Under the pieces are notes generated by a model. The model saw nothing but the letters and a program-made list of their open reading frames with translations, did no database searches and was not told where the DNA came from. A stretch of 64,000 nt of DNA from Roseburia sp. 1XD42-69. Its GTDB lineage: Bacteria; Bacillota; Clostridia; Lachnospirales; Lachnospiraceae. Each line of letters opens with the position of its first letter. Positions within the stretch are counted from its first letter, which is position 1. The position numbers and the translations under genes are program-made. Of this stretch, positions 17,029-25,108 are shown in pieces. The stretch covers positions 49,097 through 113,096 of the forward strand of contig NZ_RAZG01000009.1 in NCBI RefSeq assembly GCF_003612565.1. The letters are read 5' to 3'.

Positions 17029-17514
17029 ATGCAGAAAGATAAGGCGACAAACGAAGAAAAACAGGCGGAACAGAAAGCCTATAACGAATATGTGAAACAG
17101 GTGACTCCCACCCATTCCCTGCCAAAAAATATGGCAAAGGCATTTCTTTTGGGAGGCGTTATCTGTATCATTGGCCAGGGGATTTTAAATTATGCCATAA
17201 GCCTTGGGCTTGACAAGGACACGGCGGGAAGCTGGTGCAGCCTTGCCCTTGTATTAACCAGCGTTGTTTTGACAGGCTGCAATATTTATCCGAAGCTTGC
17301 CAACTTCGGGGGGGCAGGAGCCCTTGTCCCCATTACGGGATTTGCCAATTCCGTGGCGGCTCCCTGTGTGGAATTTAAAAAGGAAGGGCAGGTATTTGGA
17401 ATTGGATGTAAAGTGTTTACCATTGCCGGTCCTGTAATATTGTTCGGGATATTTACAAGCTGGCTCTTGGGGCTTATTTATTGGATTGGAAAAATTTTGG
17501 GATTTTTCTCATGA
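17029..17514 (+). CDS. spoVAC: Stage V sporulation protein AC
   Basis: A 161-residue SpoVAC with the typical N-terminal QAYNEYVKQVTPTHSL-like segment, then four TM helices and conserved FGGAGALVPITGFANSVAAP (about 104-123). SpoVAC is the mechanosensitive channel component of the SpoVA system. RBS AGAGAGGTAATTTT. In most spore-formers spoVAD and spoVAE follow at once. Here they do not: the next bases begin a field of gene remnants. Confidence 0.92.
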   Translation: MQKDKATNEEKQAEQKAYNEYVKQVTPTHSLPKNMAKAFLLGGVICIIGQGILNYAISLGLDKDTAGSWCSLALVLTSVVLTGCNIYPKLANFGGAGALVPITGFANSVAAPCVEFKKEGQVFGIGCKVFTIAGPVILFGIFTSWLLGLIYWIGKILGFFS

Positions 17515-17657
17515 GAGCAGAAAGAGCATATGGGATAGATGCTGTGGAAACTTTTTCAGTGGCAGGAACAGATGACGTGATCATGGTAATCTGGGTGCTA
17601 GGTGCAAAACGGGAGCAAAAGCCGGTATACATCTTGGAAATGAGCATGATATTGTGA
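17511..17657 (+). other. 48-codon open frame coupled to spoVAC, unrecognised
   Basis: An ATG overlaps the spoVAC stop (ATGA). The frame reads MRAERAYGIDAVETFSVAG and ends at TGA 17655-17657. It does not match the SpoVAD start I know (a thiolase-like protein). It may be the fused debris of a deletion that removed spoVAD and spoVAE. Confidence 0.3.
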
Positions 17658-17806
17658 GATATTTTCCGGAATATTTTTCCGATTACAGGGAAAATCCGGA
17701 TACGGTAATCAGATGGACAGACAGGCTTCAATCATTATCGGGAGAATGGTTAGGAAATATAATAATTAAAAGACAGATTATAGGAAAAACCGGGCACGGC
17801 CTATAG
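17598..17806 (+). pseudogene. Remnant of an AlbA_2/AAA_4-type ATP-binding protein
   Basis: An open frame without a start encodes VRYFPEYFSDYRENPDTVIR and then WTDRLQSLSGEWLGN. This resembles the segment of AlbA_2 (divergent AAA_4) putative DNA-binding proteins written as FPEYFLDYRE..RWTDR..SGTWSGNLFDFY. The rest of the gene is missing on both sides. Assignment is from memory of the family pattern. Confidence 0.45.
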
Positions 17807-17833
17807 CGTAATACTATAGGCTGTGCCCGGTTT
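17787..17833. terminator. Long GC-rich hairpin
   Basis: AAACCGGGCACGGCCTATAG (17787-17806) pairs with CTATAGGCTGTGCCCGGTTT (17814-17833), one mismatch, 7-nt loop. The left arm supplies the stop codon of the AAA_4-like remnant. It could terminate transcription of the spoVA operon. Confidence 0.6.
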
Positions 17834-18102
17834 ATATTCCGGAATGACGAGTTATGGATAACTATTTTCAGAAAGTTCAAAGCAGAGAGCCAAAAATCCG
17901 AAAAAGAGCGAAAATATGCTGTACGGCAAGAAATAAAAAAGCTAAGACATAGAGGTATCCAGATTTTTATGGCTATCCAAATCAGGATTCGCTGTCCCAT
18001 CTGTGGCAGTAAAACCTGTGATAGAATTAGCGAGGTGTTTTAGAATATAAACAATATCTGAATGAATTTTGACTTAATAACACCCCAAAATATAAAAAAC
18101 TA
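17834..18102. other. Debris between the spoVA operon and the ABC remnant
   Basis: A short frame at about 17970-18043 (+) reads MAIQIRIRCPICGSKTCDRI, with a CPIC..C zinc-ribbon-like pattern like that found in small cysteine-rich ORFs of mobile elements. It is too short to be a gene with confidence. Confidence 0.3.
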
Positions 18103-18133
18103 TTGACTGTAAACCTTGTTTATACCCTATACT
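18103..18133 (+). promoter_or_regulatory. MerR-type promoter with 19-bp spacer
   Basis: TTGACT (18103-18108) and TATACT (18128-18133) are 19 bp apart, longer than the usual 17, with an imperfect dyad GTAAAC/GTTTAT in the spacer. This is the classic MerR-activated promoter layout. A MerR-family gene lies downstream, so the site was probably its operator. Confidence 0.7.
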
Positions 18134-18153
18134 GGGCAAAAGGAGGTAGACAG

Positions 18154-18966
18154 ATGGAGCATATATTAAAAATCGAAGCTTTAACAAAGCAATATAACAG
18201 ACATAATGTTATAGATAATGTAAATATGTCAGTTCAGGCAGGGGCTATTTATGGCTTGATTGGACGAAATGGTACAGGAAAAACAACGATATTGAAAATC
18301 ATTGGAGGATTGGCAAAACCATCAAGCGGGAAAATATGCTTGTCCGATAATACCGAACAGAACGGCGGACAAGATGCTTTACGAATCGGTGTGTTAATTG
18401 AGCAAGCTGGAATTTATCCAGATATGTCTGCAAGACAAATCAATTTTATCATTTCCAGTCATATCCTTGGAGAACTAAGCAAGATTGCAACCGATTATGT
18501 AATAATTCATAATGGTGTCCTGATAGAGCAAATTAGTAAAATTCTATATGCAGTAGTGGTTACAATTGCAACGAAAATATTTTATGGTAATCAGTTTGCG
18601 ATAGGGTCTTTCAGCAGTTTAATTCTCTTGTTAGGTGTTCAATATTTTTTACACTTAGGATTTGCGTGTGTTATTGTATTTATTTGTGTATTGACAAAAA
18701 GCAGTGCTTTTACTATGGCATCGGGGATTTTGATTAGTTTCAATATTATGAGTATTGTATATTCACTGGTTAATAAGCTGATACCGTTTATAAGCAGCAA
18801 CGCCGATATTGATATAAGCCAATTTATGGTGGATTACAATATATCTGCTTACAACTTGGAAACACTGGCGAATGGCTCTTTCAGAGCTATTGCAGTCGGA
18901 TTTATATTCGTTATCATCTCTGCGGTTTGTGCTTGTATTGTTATTGAAAAAAGAGATGTGCTATAA
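18154..18966 (+). pseudogene. ABC ATPase fused in frame to an ABC-2 permease tail by deletion
   Basis: Start ATG 18154 behind AAAGGAGG. Residues 1-about 102 are a BcrA-type ATPase with Walker A GRNGTGKTT. The sequence then jumps from PDMSARQINF straight to ISSHILGELSKIATDYVIIH. This is the H-loop region, so the signature motif, Walker B and catalytic glutamate are gone. At about residue 127 it jumps again into an ABC-2 permease C-terminal half (four TM helices, ending VIEKRDVL). The open frame is preserved through both deletions, so the 270-residue chimera can be translated, but it cannot hydrolyse ATP. I infer two internal deletions in a former ATPase-permease operon controlled by the MerR-type promoter. 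Confidence 0.85.
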
Positions 18967-19004
18967 AATCTGTATATTGGGAGGAATTAAGTCCGATACG
19001 AAAT

Positions 19005-19652
19005 ATGAGCAATGGGTATCGTGAATATTCAGAAGAAGAAATAAAAACCATTAAGAAAATTGCATATCTTAGGACTTTGGGTATATCCGTTGAGGATATT
19101 CGCAGGCTTTCAAGTAAGGAGATTAACTTGTACGATGTAGTAAAAATACAAAGGCAGACTCTTGAGCAACAGTTATCCGAGTTGGAAAATGCAAAATTAA
19201 TGTGTGAGAGGATGCTTTTATCTGGAGAAACAATTGATTATGAAAATTTAGATATTGAGTTATATGTTGCTGATGTAAAAGATTATTGGAATGAAAATAG
19301 GAAGGTTTTCAAATTAGATTCCGTGAGTTTCTTTTATATGTGGGGTGGAAGCATTGCTTGGGGGATACTCGCAGTTGTATGTTTGTTGGTGGCGGTGTTT
19401 TCATTTGGACATTTACCTGCTGAAATACCTATCCAGTGGAGTAGTGATGGCATAATTAGTTCCTTTGTAGATAAAAAATTTATTTTTGCTTTTCCTGCAG
19501 CCTGTATAATTATCAGATTTCTGTTGCGTCCCTTTATTTGACAGTGGCTCAAGATAAATATTATTGATAGTGATTCTGTTACAGATTACATTACTAATTA
19601 TTTATGTTTCATAGCCTTAATTAATTGGATTATTGTTGATGGCTGCATATAA
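19005..19652 (+). pseudogene. Truncated, nonsense-mutated MerR-family regulator with membrane tail
   Basis: The first part of the MerR helix-turn-helix is missing. Readable sequence in this frame begins upstream with EELSPIRN, then SNGYREYSEEEIKTIKKIAY and LRTLGISVEDIRRLSSKEIN, followed by a coiled coil and a DUF1648-like membrane segment. A TGA at 19539-19541 interrupts the tail (RFLLRPFI-stop). The same frame continues with QWLKINIIDSDSVTDYI to a TAA at 19650-19652, so a Trp codon most likely became a stop. Both the missing wing of the DNA-binding domain and the stop argue for loss of function. Confidence 0.75.
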
Positions 19653-20128
19653 AGCAACAAGGAAGAGGTAGCAATATGAAACAAGCAAAATCTAGTTTTC
19701 TCTTTTCCTCACAAAAAAATAAAAATATATTGCGCACAAACCACATATTATAGTGCCAACAATTTCAGCTAGAAATATCGGTTTTAACTCAAATGTTGAC
19801 TATAAAAAAGAACCAATAACCGCATTTTTTACTCTTGCGTGTTATCAGCTCTGCGTCTAACTAAATATTAAAATGACTGCCGTAGCTACGCTTCCTAAAA
19901 TAGTATCGTAAAGTATAAATATACTATCCCATAATGAATTTACAATCCTTGCATATAAGGTGTCAACTAAAATGATACAACATCAGAATGGGTATTTGAT
20001 ATGTTCTTTGTATGCTTCTGTGCAAGTCACGGAAAATCCCCCCTTTCCTCAAAGGTTGTGCTGTGGTTTACGGGCTGCATTTATGATAACAGGGGGCGAA
20101 AGCACTTTTTGATTTTGCTACTGAGTTA
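19653..20128. other. Low-information stretch with short remnants
   Basis: At 19676 an ATG behind GGAAGAGG begins MKQAKSSFLFSSQKNKNIL and stops soon after, like the beginning of a deleted gene. A 46-codon frame from 19971 (MIQHQNGYLICSLYASVQV) is unrecognised. No promoter-terminator pair or RNA gene was seen. Confidence 0.35.
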
Positions 20129-20758
20129 TCAAACGATATCCCGATTTTGATATACCGCTACTGCAATTCGGTATGAGATGAAAAAACAAACACCAGAAAT
20201 TACAAGAACGATATTAAAAGCCAACAGGATATTGTTTTTTACAGGAATAAAAAGATTTGTGAGAAGCACAAGCCCAACAATAATACCTGCCGATGCCATA
20301 AAGGACATCATAAAGACAATCTGGGATTTTTCCGGGTCAAACAAATAGGCACATGGTAAGCTAATGCCGCCCGCCAATAAAGTAGCACTCATACCGATAG
20401 CAGCATATAAGCACAAAGAATGAACTGTTATATCTGCTCCCGCTAACATAAGCACAATACATGGAATAAGTGCTGTAATTAGACCGACTACCGCAAGCAA
20501 GATATAAAAGATGAATTTTTCGCTGATAATCTGATTTCTTGATACGGGCATGGTAATCACATTTTTATTCCATTTTGAGCCTGCGTCGCTTGTGATACTG
20601 ATAAAAACCGCTGTGGTGGAAGCTACCGGGGCTAAAATCAGAAGTGCGCTTGTTTCCAGTAAAAAAGACAATCCAAAACCTAAAACAACCAAGCTGACGA
20701 TAGTTACAAGGATATTGCTCTTTGCAATATAGAAGTCTTTTAGTAAAACGCCTTTCAT
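20129..20758 (-). CDS. ABC-2 type permease (YtrC/ABC2_membrane_5-like)
   Basis: A 209-residue protein with six predicted TM helices and the N-terminal MKGVLLKDFYIAKSNIL typical of the ABC2_membrane_5 permeases that pair with YtrB-like ATPases. It overlaps the upstream ATPase gene by 4 bp. Although the permease frame is complete, its ATPase partner has lost Walker A, so the transporter is probably dead. A close paralogue of the same permease type is intact at 34939-35571. Confidence 0.75.
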   Translation of the reverse strand: MKGVLLKDFYIAKSNILVTIVSLVVLGFGLSFLLETSALLILAPVASTTAVFISITSDAGSKWNKNVITMPVSRNQIISEKFIFYILLAVVGLITALIPCIVLMLAGADITVHSLCLYAAIGMSATLLAGGISLPCAYLFDPEKSQIVFMMSFMASAGIIVGLVLLTNLFIPVKNNILLAFNIVLVISGVCFFISYRIAVAVYQNRDIV

Positions 20759-21216
20759 CTTCTTTCCCCCTTTACATAGAGAAGCATAATTTCATCAATC
20801 GTAGCTGGCACAATCAATGCTTTCGGATATTTTTTCTGCATTTTATCCCGTTCAGAAATTAAAATCTGCCATTCGTAATCCATTTTTCTGTATGTGATAA
20901 TATCCGATTTATCCAATGCGTCAAATTGTGCCGCTCCGCATTTTATAACGCCATATTGTTCAATCAGTTCATCTTTCGGTTTGGAAAAAATAACTTTTCC
21001 CTCATGGATAAAAACAATGTAATCGGCAATTTTTTCTAAATCGCTGGTAATGTGGGAAGATACCAGTATGGAGTGTTCTTCGTCCTGCACAAAGTCCAAA
21101 AGCATATCCAGAATATCGTCCCGGATAACAGGGTCAAGCCCGCTGGTTGCTTCGTCTAAAATCAGCAGCTTAGAATGGTGTGAAAGGGCTACAGAAATAG
21201 CCAACTTCATTTTCAT
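20755..21216 (-). pseudogene. YtrB-like ABC ATPase lacking its N-terminal half
   Basis: The readable product has 153 residues: TKGMKMKLA (equivalent of the signature), LLILDEATSGLDP (Walker B) and SSHITSDLEKIADY (H-loop), then the usual C-terminal domain. Everything before the signature, including Walker A and the Q-loop, is replaced by unrelated sequence. The residues just upstream in frame (FNAVTKGMKMK) still look native, so the break is near 21235. Intact paralogue: 35568-36425, in which SKGMKMKLS and the following motifs align residue for residue. Confidence 0.85.
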
Positions 21217-21244
21217 TCCCTTCGTTACAGCATTAAAAGATTGG

Positions 21245-21440
21245 TTATGCGATTACAGACGTTCCCGCCAGTTTTCGCAGTTTATTCAGTTTTTCCAGTT
21301 GTTTTTTTGTTCAGTTGAAGTTCATTTAGGTACTTCTGGATTGTTTCTCCCAAAGTGGCATGGATTAAGATATGTACTGCTTCGGTTACAAGGACAAGGT
21401 TGCCGTATTCATCTGTACCGACGTTTTCAAGCGGCACTTG
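21245..21440 (-). pseudogene. C-terminal fragment of a group II intron maturase (HNH region)
   Basis: Reading the minus strand from 21440, VGTDEYGNLVLVTEAVHILI is followed by HATLGETIQKYLNELQLNK. After one frameshift comes KLNKLRKLAGTSVIA and a stop at 21245-21247. This is the end of LtrA-type group II intron reverse transcriptases (HNH endonuclease and tail: TDEYGNLVLVHKE..HLLIHAT..ETIQKYL). The RT domain, the ribozyme 5' part and domains V-VI are not recognisable. The fragment abuts the broken ABC ATPase, so the deletion that removed the ATPase N-terminus also removed most of the intron. Confidence 0.7.
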
Positions 21441-21491
21441 TTATAGTTCTTTTTAATGTATATAATATTATGGTACGTTGGGTAGTCAGAT

Positions 21492-21665
21492 ATGTTTGAA
21501 TATATGGCAGCCCAGGAAAGCGAAAAAATAGAACGTATCACTTCGGTGGGTACGGCGGATATCCAAAAAAATCAGATTGAGGGCGCAATAAACATCTATC
21601 GGATATGGCTCATTCTGAAAGATGCACAAAAGCCTGTTGATATTCGAAAAAAAGTAGGAACTTGA
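21492..21665 (+). pseudogene. Degenerate excisionase-like helix-turn-helix ORF
   Basis: A 57-residue frame starts MFEYMAAQESEKIERITSVG and ends IWLILKDAQKPVDIRKKVGT. This matches the two ends of small HTH DNA-binding proteins of mobile elements (pattern MFEYMTAQEAAEKWGIT...GRTWAIPKDAVKPAD). The middle recognition helix (normally RRVQxLC) is scrambled, so it is probably non-functional. Confidence 0.5.
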
Positions 21666-21693
21666 CCACTTTTTGACTTTTAAGCTTTATAAT
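21662..21693 (+). promoter_or_regulatory. TTGAC direct-repeat promoter, site 1 (before the regulator gene)
   Basis: TTGACC (21662-21667) is repeated 11 bp on as TTGACT (21673-21678), and TATAAT lies at 21688-21693, exactly 20 bp after TTGACC. The same spacing recurs at 25044 and, with a weaker -10, at 31589. Direct repeats about one helical turn apart just before the -10 are the usual binding sites of OmpR/VanR-type activators, so I infer autoregulation by the 21718 product. Confidence 0.75.
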
Positions 21694-21717
21694 ATTTTAG
21701 ATTAGGAGGTTTTTGCT

Positions 21718-22392
21718 ATGGCATATAAGATACTCATTGTTGATGATGAAAAAATGCTGACTGAATTATTATCAAGCCACTTGCAGGATTGTGGGTATGA
21801 GACTTTTGTAGCGGAAGATGCGGAGCAGGCAATATCAATGCTGAATACATATCCAGATTTAATTTTGCTTGACATCAACATGCCCGAAATGGACGGATTG
21901 GAGCTATGCAAGATTATCCGTAATAATGTCACCTGCCCTATTTTGTTTTTGACAGCTCGGATTACAGAACAGGACAAGGTAAACGGTTTGCAGGTCGGCG
22001 GCGATGACTACATAACCAAGCCTTTTAGTTTACAAGAATTGACCGCAAGGGTGGCGGCTCACCTGCGGAGGGACGAGAGAAGCAAGTGTACTCCTAAAAT
22101 CGTATCTTCACAAGGCTTAATTGTAAATCTTGCTGAACGCAAATTTTTTTATGGAGAAAGGTCGCTGAACTTATCAAATCGTGAATTTGATATTGTCGAG
22201 TTTCTGATGAGTAACGCTAACCAGATATTTGATAAAGAACGGATATACGAAGCCGTATGGGGTTTTAACGCTGAGGGCGACAGCAATGTTATTAAAGAGC
22301 ATATCCGAAAAATCAGAAATAAACTGACTGAAGCTACGGGCAAGGAATATATAGAAACAGTTTGGGGGATGGGATATAGATGGAAAAAATGA
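21718..22392 (+). CDS. OmpR/VanR-type response regulator
   Basis: A 224-residue two-domain regulator. The receiver domain (1-120) has the acidic pair D9/D10, phosphoacceptor D52 in LLDINMPEMDG and switch-region lysine in DDYITKPF. The winged-helix domain (about 130-224) carries LSNREFDIVEFLMSNANQIF and HIRKIRNKLTEATGKEYIET. RBS TAGGAGGTTTTTGCT. It overlaps the kinase gene by 13 bp. The gene sits directly behind a TTGAC direct-repeat promoter that recurs before the lipoprotein and amidase genes downstream, which makes it the likely regulator of that whole module. Confidence 0.93.
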   Translation: MAYKILIVDDEKMLTELLSSHLQDCGYETFVAEDAEQAISMLNTYPDLILLDINMPEMDGLELCKIIRNNVTCPILFLTARITEQDKVNGLQVGGDDYITKPFSLQELTARVAAHLRRDERSKCTPKIVSSQGLIVNLAERKFFYGERSLNLSNREFDIVEFLMSNANQIFDKERIYEAVWGFNAEGDSNVIKEHIRKIRNKLTEATGKEYIETVWGMGYRWKK

Positions 22393-23663
22393 AGAAAGTA
22401 AAATCTATTAAAAGTGCATTTATCTGGACGGTTGCCATTACAATGATAATTGTTTTTACATCCTCTGCTTTGACAATTTATATCTGTTATCGTATGCAGA
22501 AGAATATCATCCCCGACTCACAGGAAATTTGGCTGCATACACAGACGATTATGGCAGACGGGACAGTATCTGAGGCAAAGCAAAGATTTATACTTGATGA
22601 ACCTTCTAAAGTATCTATACTTGCCCCCGCTAAAGTGGAAGAAGAAAAGTTAAAGGATACAGAATTCACAATAGAGAGAATAGAATCCAGCTTCTCCACA
22701 CTTCGCCCGAAACAACAGTTACTATATAGAGCAATAAGCATTTCTATGGTAGGGCTTCCTTTTATCTATTCAGTTATAGGAATCATGTTATGTGCATGGT
22801 GGTTTTATAGGAAAAAGCTATCGCCGCCAATTCAGGTTCTTGCAGATGCAACAAAGCATATAAAGGGGCAAGACCTTGATTTTACGGTTGCTTATAACAG
22901 TAACGATGAATTAGGCAGGCTCTGCACAGCTTTTGAAGAAATGCGGCAAGCTTTGTATGATAACAACCGACAGCTATGGAATATGATTGAGCAGCGGAGA
23001 ATTTTACAGGCATCAGTGGCACATGACCTCAGAAATCCGATTGCGATTATAGAGGGCTATGTCGAATATATGCAGCAATGCTTTACAAATGGAAGTCTGA
23101 ATGATGAGAAATTGCAGCATACACTATCCAACCTTGCGATAACCTCAAAACGACTTGAGCGTTATACAGATTATATTCGTGATTTGAATACCATTGAAGA
23201 AACCGAAACAAAGTATTCTGTCGTTCAGTTACCAGATTTTTTGAAAAATGCTACAGAAAGCCTTTCACTTATTGCAGGACAACATAGCCTGGAGATTGAA
23301 TATCATTCTACCGTATCCGAATGTCAAGTAAAATTAGATGAGCAAATATTTTACCGTATTGTTGAGAATATCTTTTCTAATGCCATTCGATATGCTAATA
23401 TCAAAGTGAGTTTCCTATACACATTTATTGATGATGTACTTACTATAACCATTACAGACGACGGCAAAGGATTTTCAAAGGCAATGCTCCGCAAAAAGAA
23501 TACCTTTCTTTATTCTGAGGATAAAAGGGGTGAACATATGGGATTGGGATTGGCTACAAGCCGTGTCCTTAGCCAGAAACACGGCGGATGTTTAGAACTT
23601 TCAAATGTTACTCCAAGTGGAGCTTCTGTAACAATTAAACTTGCAGTCAACAAAGTGGGGTGA
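22380..23663 (+). CDS. Sensor histidine kinase partner
   Basis: A 427-residue kinase. TM1 (about 12-36), an extracytoplasmic loop of about 80 residues, TM2 (about 119-142), a HAMP linker, and a HisKA domain with phospho-accepting H215 in SVAHDLRNPIAIIEG. The ATP-binding domain has an N-box (VENIFSNAIRYANI), G1 (DDGKGF) and G2 (GLGLATSRVL). Overlaps the response regulator gene, as usual for a pair. The mid-sized sensor loop suggests direct sensing of an envelope signal, unlike BceS-type kinases, which have almost no loop. Confidence 0.93.
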   Translation: MEKMKKVKSIKSAFIWTVAITMIIVFTSSALTIYICYRMQKNIIPDSQEIWLHTQTIMADGTVSEAKQRFILDEPSKVSILAPAKVEEEKLKDTEFTIERIESSFSTLRPKQQLLYRAISISMVGLPFIYSVIGIMLCAWWFYRKKLSPPIQVLADATKHIKGQDLDFTVAYNSNDELGRLCTAFEEMRQALYDNNRQLWNMIEQRRILQASVAHDLRNPIAIIEGYVEYMQQCFTNGSLNDEKLQHTLSNLAITSKRLERYTDYIRDLNTIEETETKYSVVQLPDFLKNATESLSLIAGQHSLEIEYHSTVSECQVKLDEQIFYRIVENIFSNAIRYANIKVSFLYTFIDDVLTITITDDGKGFSKAMLRKKNTFLYSEDKRGEHMGLGLATSRVLSQKHGGCLELSNVTPSGASVTIKLAVNKVG

Positions 23664-23816
23664 TATTTTTATTGGAATAAAAAGTGATTGGCAAAGAATC
23701 AAATCAAAATTTATTTTGGCGGAATTGAAATGGATAAAAAAAGAACGGTGAATTGGATAATTATGCGGTTTATAGATTTGTTGCAAAATAAGAAAATTTG
23801 AAAGTGAGTTGAAGTA

Positions 23817-24623
23817 ATGTTTTATAATGCAAAAAACAACAATATGAAAATAGAACAAAGTAATATGGATTATGTAAGTTTTGGTGTAGGAAATAAAAAT
23901 TTAATTATAATACCAGGGTTAGGAGATGGATTAAGAACTGTTAAAGGTATGGCTATTTCACTTGCATTTATGTATAGACAATTTGCAAAAGAATATACAG
24001 TGTATGTGTTTAGCAGAAGAAATAATCTAGCAAAAGGATTTACAACAAGAAATATGGCACAAGATATAGTTGAAGCAATGAATTTATTAAATATATCAAA
24101 TGCTGATATAATGGGAGTTTCTCAAGGTGGAATGATAGCACAATGTATGGCAATTAACAATCCAGAAAAAGTAAATAAATTAGTTTTAGCAGTAACATCT
24201 TCAAAGTCTAATGAAATCATAAATAATGTTGTTGGAAACTGGATTCAGTTAGCAAAGAAGGAAGATTTTAAAAATATATTCCTAGATACAGCCGAAAAAT
24301 CTTATAGCGAAAAGTATTTAAAGAAATATAGAAAATATTATAATATTCTATGGAGAGTTAGCAAACCAAAAGATTATAAAAGATTTATTATTCAAGCTAA
24401 TTCGTGTTTAACACATAATGTATATGATGATTTAGATAAAATTAAAGCTTATACTTTAATAATTGGAGGAAAACAAGATAGTATTGTAGGAGTAAATTCT
24501 TCAAAAGAAATAGCAGATAGAATTAGTAATAGTGAATTATATTTATATGAAGATTATGGACACGCAGTTTATGAAGAAGCAAAAGACTTTAATGAAAGAG
24601 TTTTAAAGTATTTAAAGAGATAA
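23817..24623 (+). CDS. Alpha/beta hydrolase, strongly AT-rich
   Basis: A 268-residue alpha/beta hydrolase. Oxyanion-loop region IIPGLGDG (about 31-38), nucleophile elbow GVSQGG with S102, acid likely in IIGGKQDSIVG, and catalytic His in DYGHAVYEE near residue 252. No signal peptide. Codon use is far more A/T-biased than the flanking genes (ATA, AAA, TTA dominate), which points to separate acquisition. It lies between the kinase and the transporter genes in the same orientation. ATG 23844 (MKIEQSNMDYVSFG) is an alternative start. Substrate unknown. Confidence 0.8.
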   Translation: MFYNAKNNNMKIEQSNMDYVSFGVGNKNLIIIPGLGDGLRTVKGMAISLAFMYRQFAKEYTVYVFSRRNNLAKGFTTRNMAQDIVEAMNLLNISNADIMGVSQGGMIAQCMAINNPEKVNKLVLAVTSSKSNEIINNVVGNWIQLAKKEDFKNIFLDTAEKSYSEKYLKKYRKYYNILWRVSKPKDYKRFIIQANSCLTHNVYDDLDKIKAYTLIIGGKQDSIVGVNSSKEIADRISNSELYLYEDYGHAVYEEAKDFNERVLKYLKR

Positions 24624-24649
24624 ATCGAAGTTTGAAAGGAGTAACAGAC

Positions 24650-24928
24650 ATGGAATTTCCATTTTATGATTCACCCAATACTGCTACGATTATTTGTTGC
24701 CATATATTGGAGCGTCAGGCACCTATTCTATATGTATCACATGATGAAGATGACGGAATGTGGCAATTTCTATGCGGAGAAACACATGAAACAGATGAAG
24801 CAAAGTTAGTATCTTTAAAATGGGTTTTTGATTTAGATAACTCTGTTAGTACCTTAAAGGATATGCCTTGCGGTTACTATGCAGAAAGAAAAACCCAAGA
24901 TGACGATTGGATTATCAGAAAGCTATAA
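24650..24928 (+). CDS. DUF2185-like small protein
   Basis: Start ATG 24650 (MEFPFYDSPNTATIIC), preceded by GAAAGGAGTAACAGAC; the frame opens at 24632. The 92-residue product resembles the DUF2185 family, with CCHILERQAPILYVSHDEDD followed by GMWQFLCGE and a YYAER motif at the end. Members often occur near toxin immunity or regulatory loci, but the function is not known. It follows the hydrolase gene by 26 bp. Confidence 0.65.
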   Translation: MEFPFYDSPNTATIICCHILERQAPILYVSHDEDDGMWQFLCGETHETDEAKLVSLKWVFDLDNSVSTLKDMPCGYYAERKTQDDDWIIRKL

Positions 24929-25043
24929 CTTCCCATTTACCGAGCAACATAAATACATAAAGAGTAAGACACATAAGACGCAGAACCAGCAGACTTGTGA
25001 GAAATCACAGTTTGTTGGTTTTTCTTATGTAATTTTCTATTTC

Positions 25044-25075
25044 TTGACCGCATTTTGACATTTGGCTTTTATAAT
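25044..25075 (+). promoter_or_regulatory. TTGAC direct-repeat promoter, site 2 (before the lipoprotein-ABC operon)
   Basis: TTGACC (25044-25049), second TTGAC copy 11 bp later (25055-25059), TATAAT at 25070-25075 with the same 20-bp interval as site 1. It drives the lipoprotein, lipoprotein, ATPase, permease, permease series. Confidence 0.75.
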
Positions 25076-25108
25076 TAAAATACATCAAACATGACAGGAG
25101 GATAAATA

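Noticed and set aside
17511..17657. Start of spoVAD
   Set aside because: The encoded residues do not fit the thiolase-like SpoVAD N-terminus, and the frame ends after 48 codons.
19539..19541. TGA in the MerR-like gene as a possible selenocysteine codon
   Set aside because: It falls in a membrane tail with no redox motif, no SECIS-like hairpin was seen just after it, and the gene also lacks its N-terminus. A nonsense mutation is simpler.
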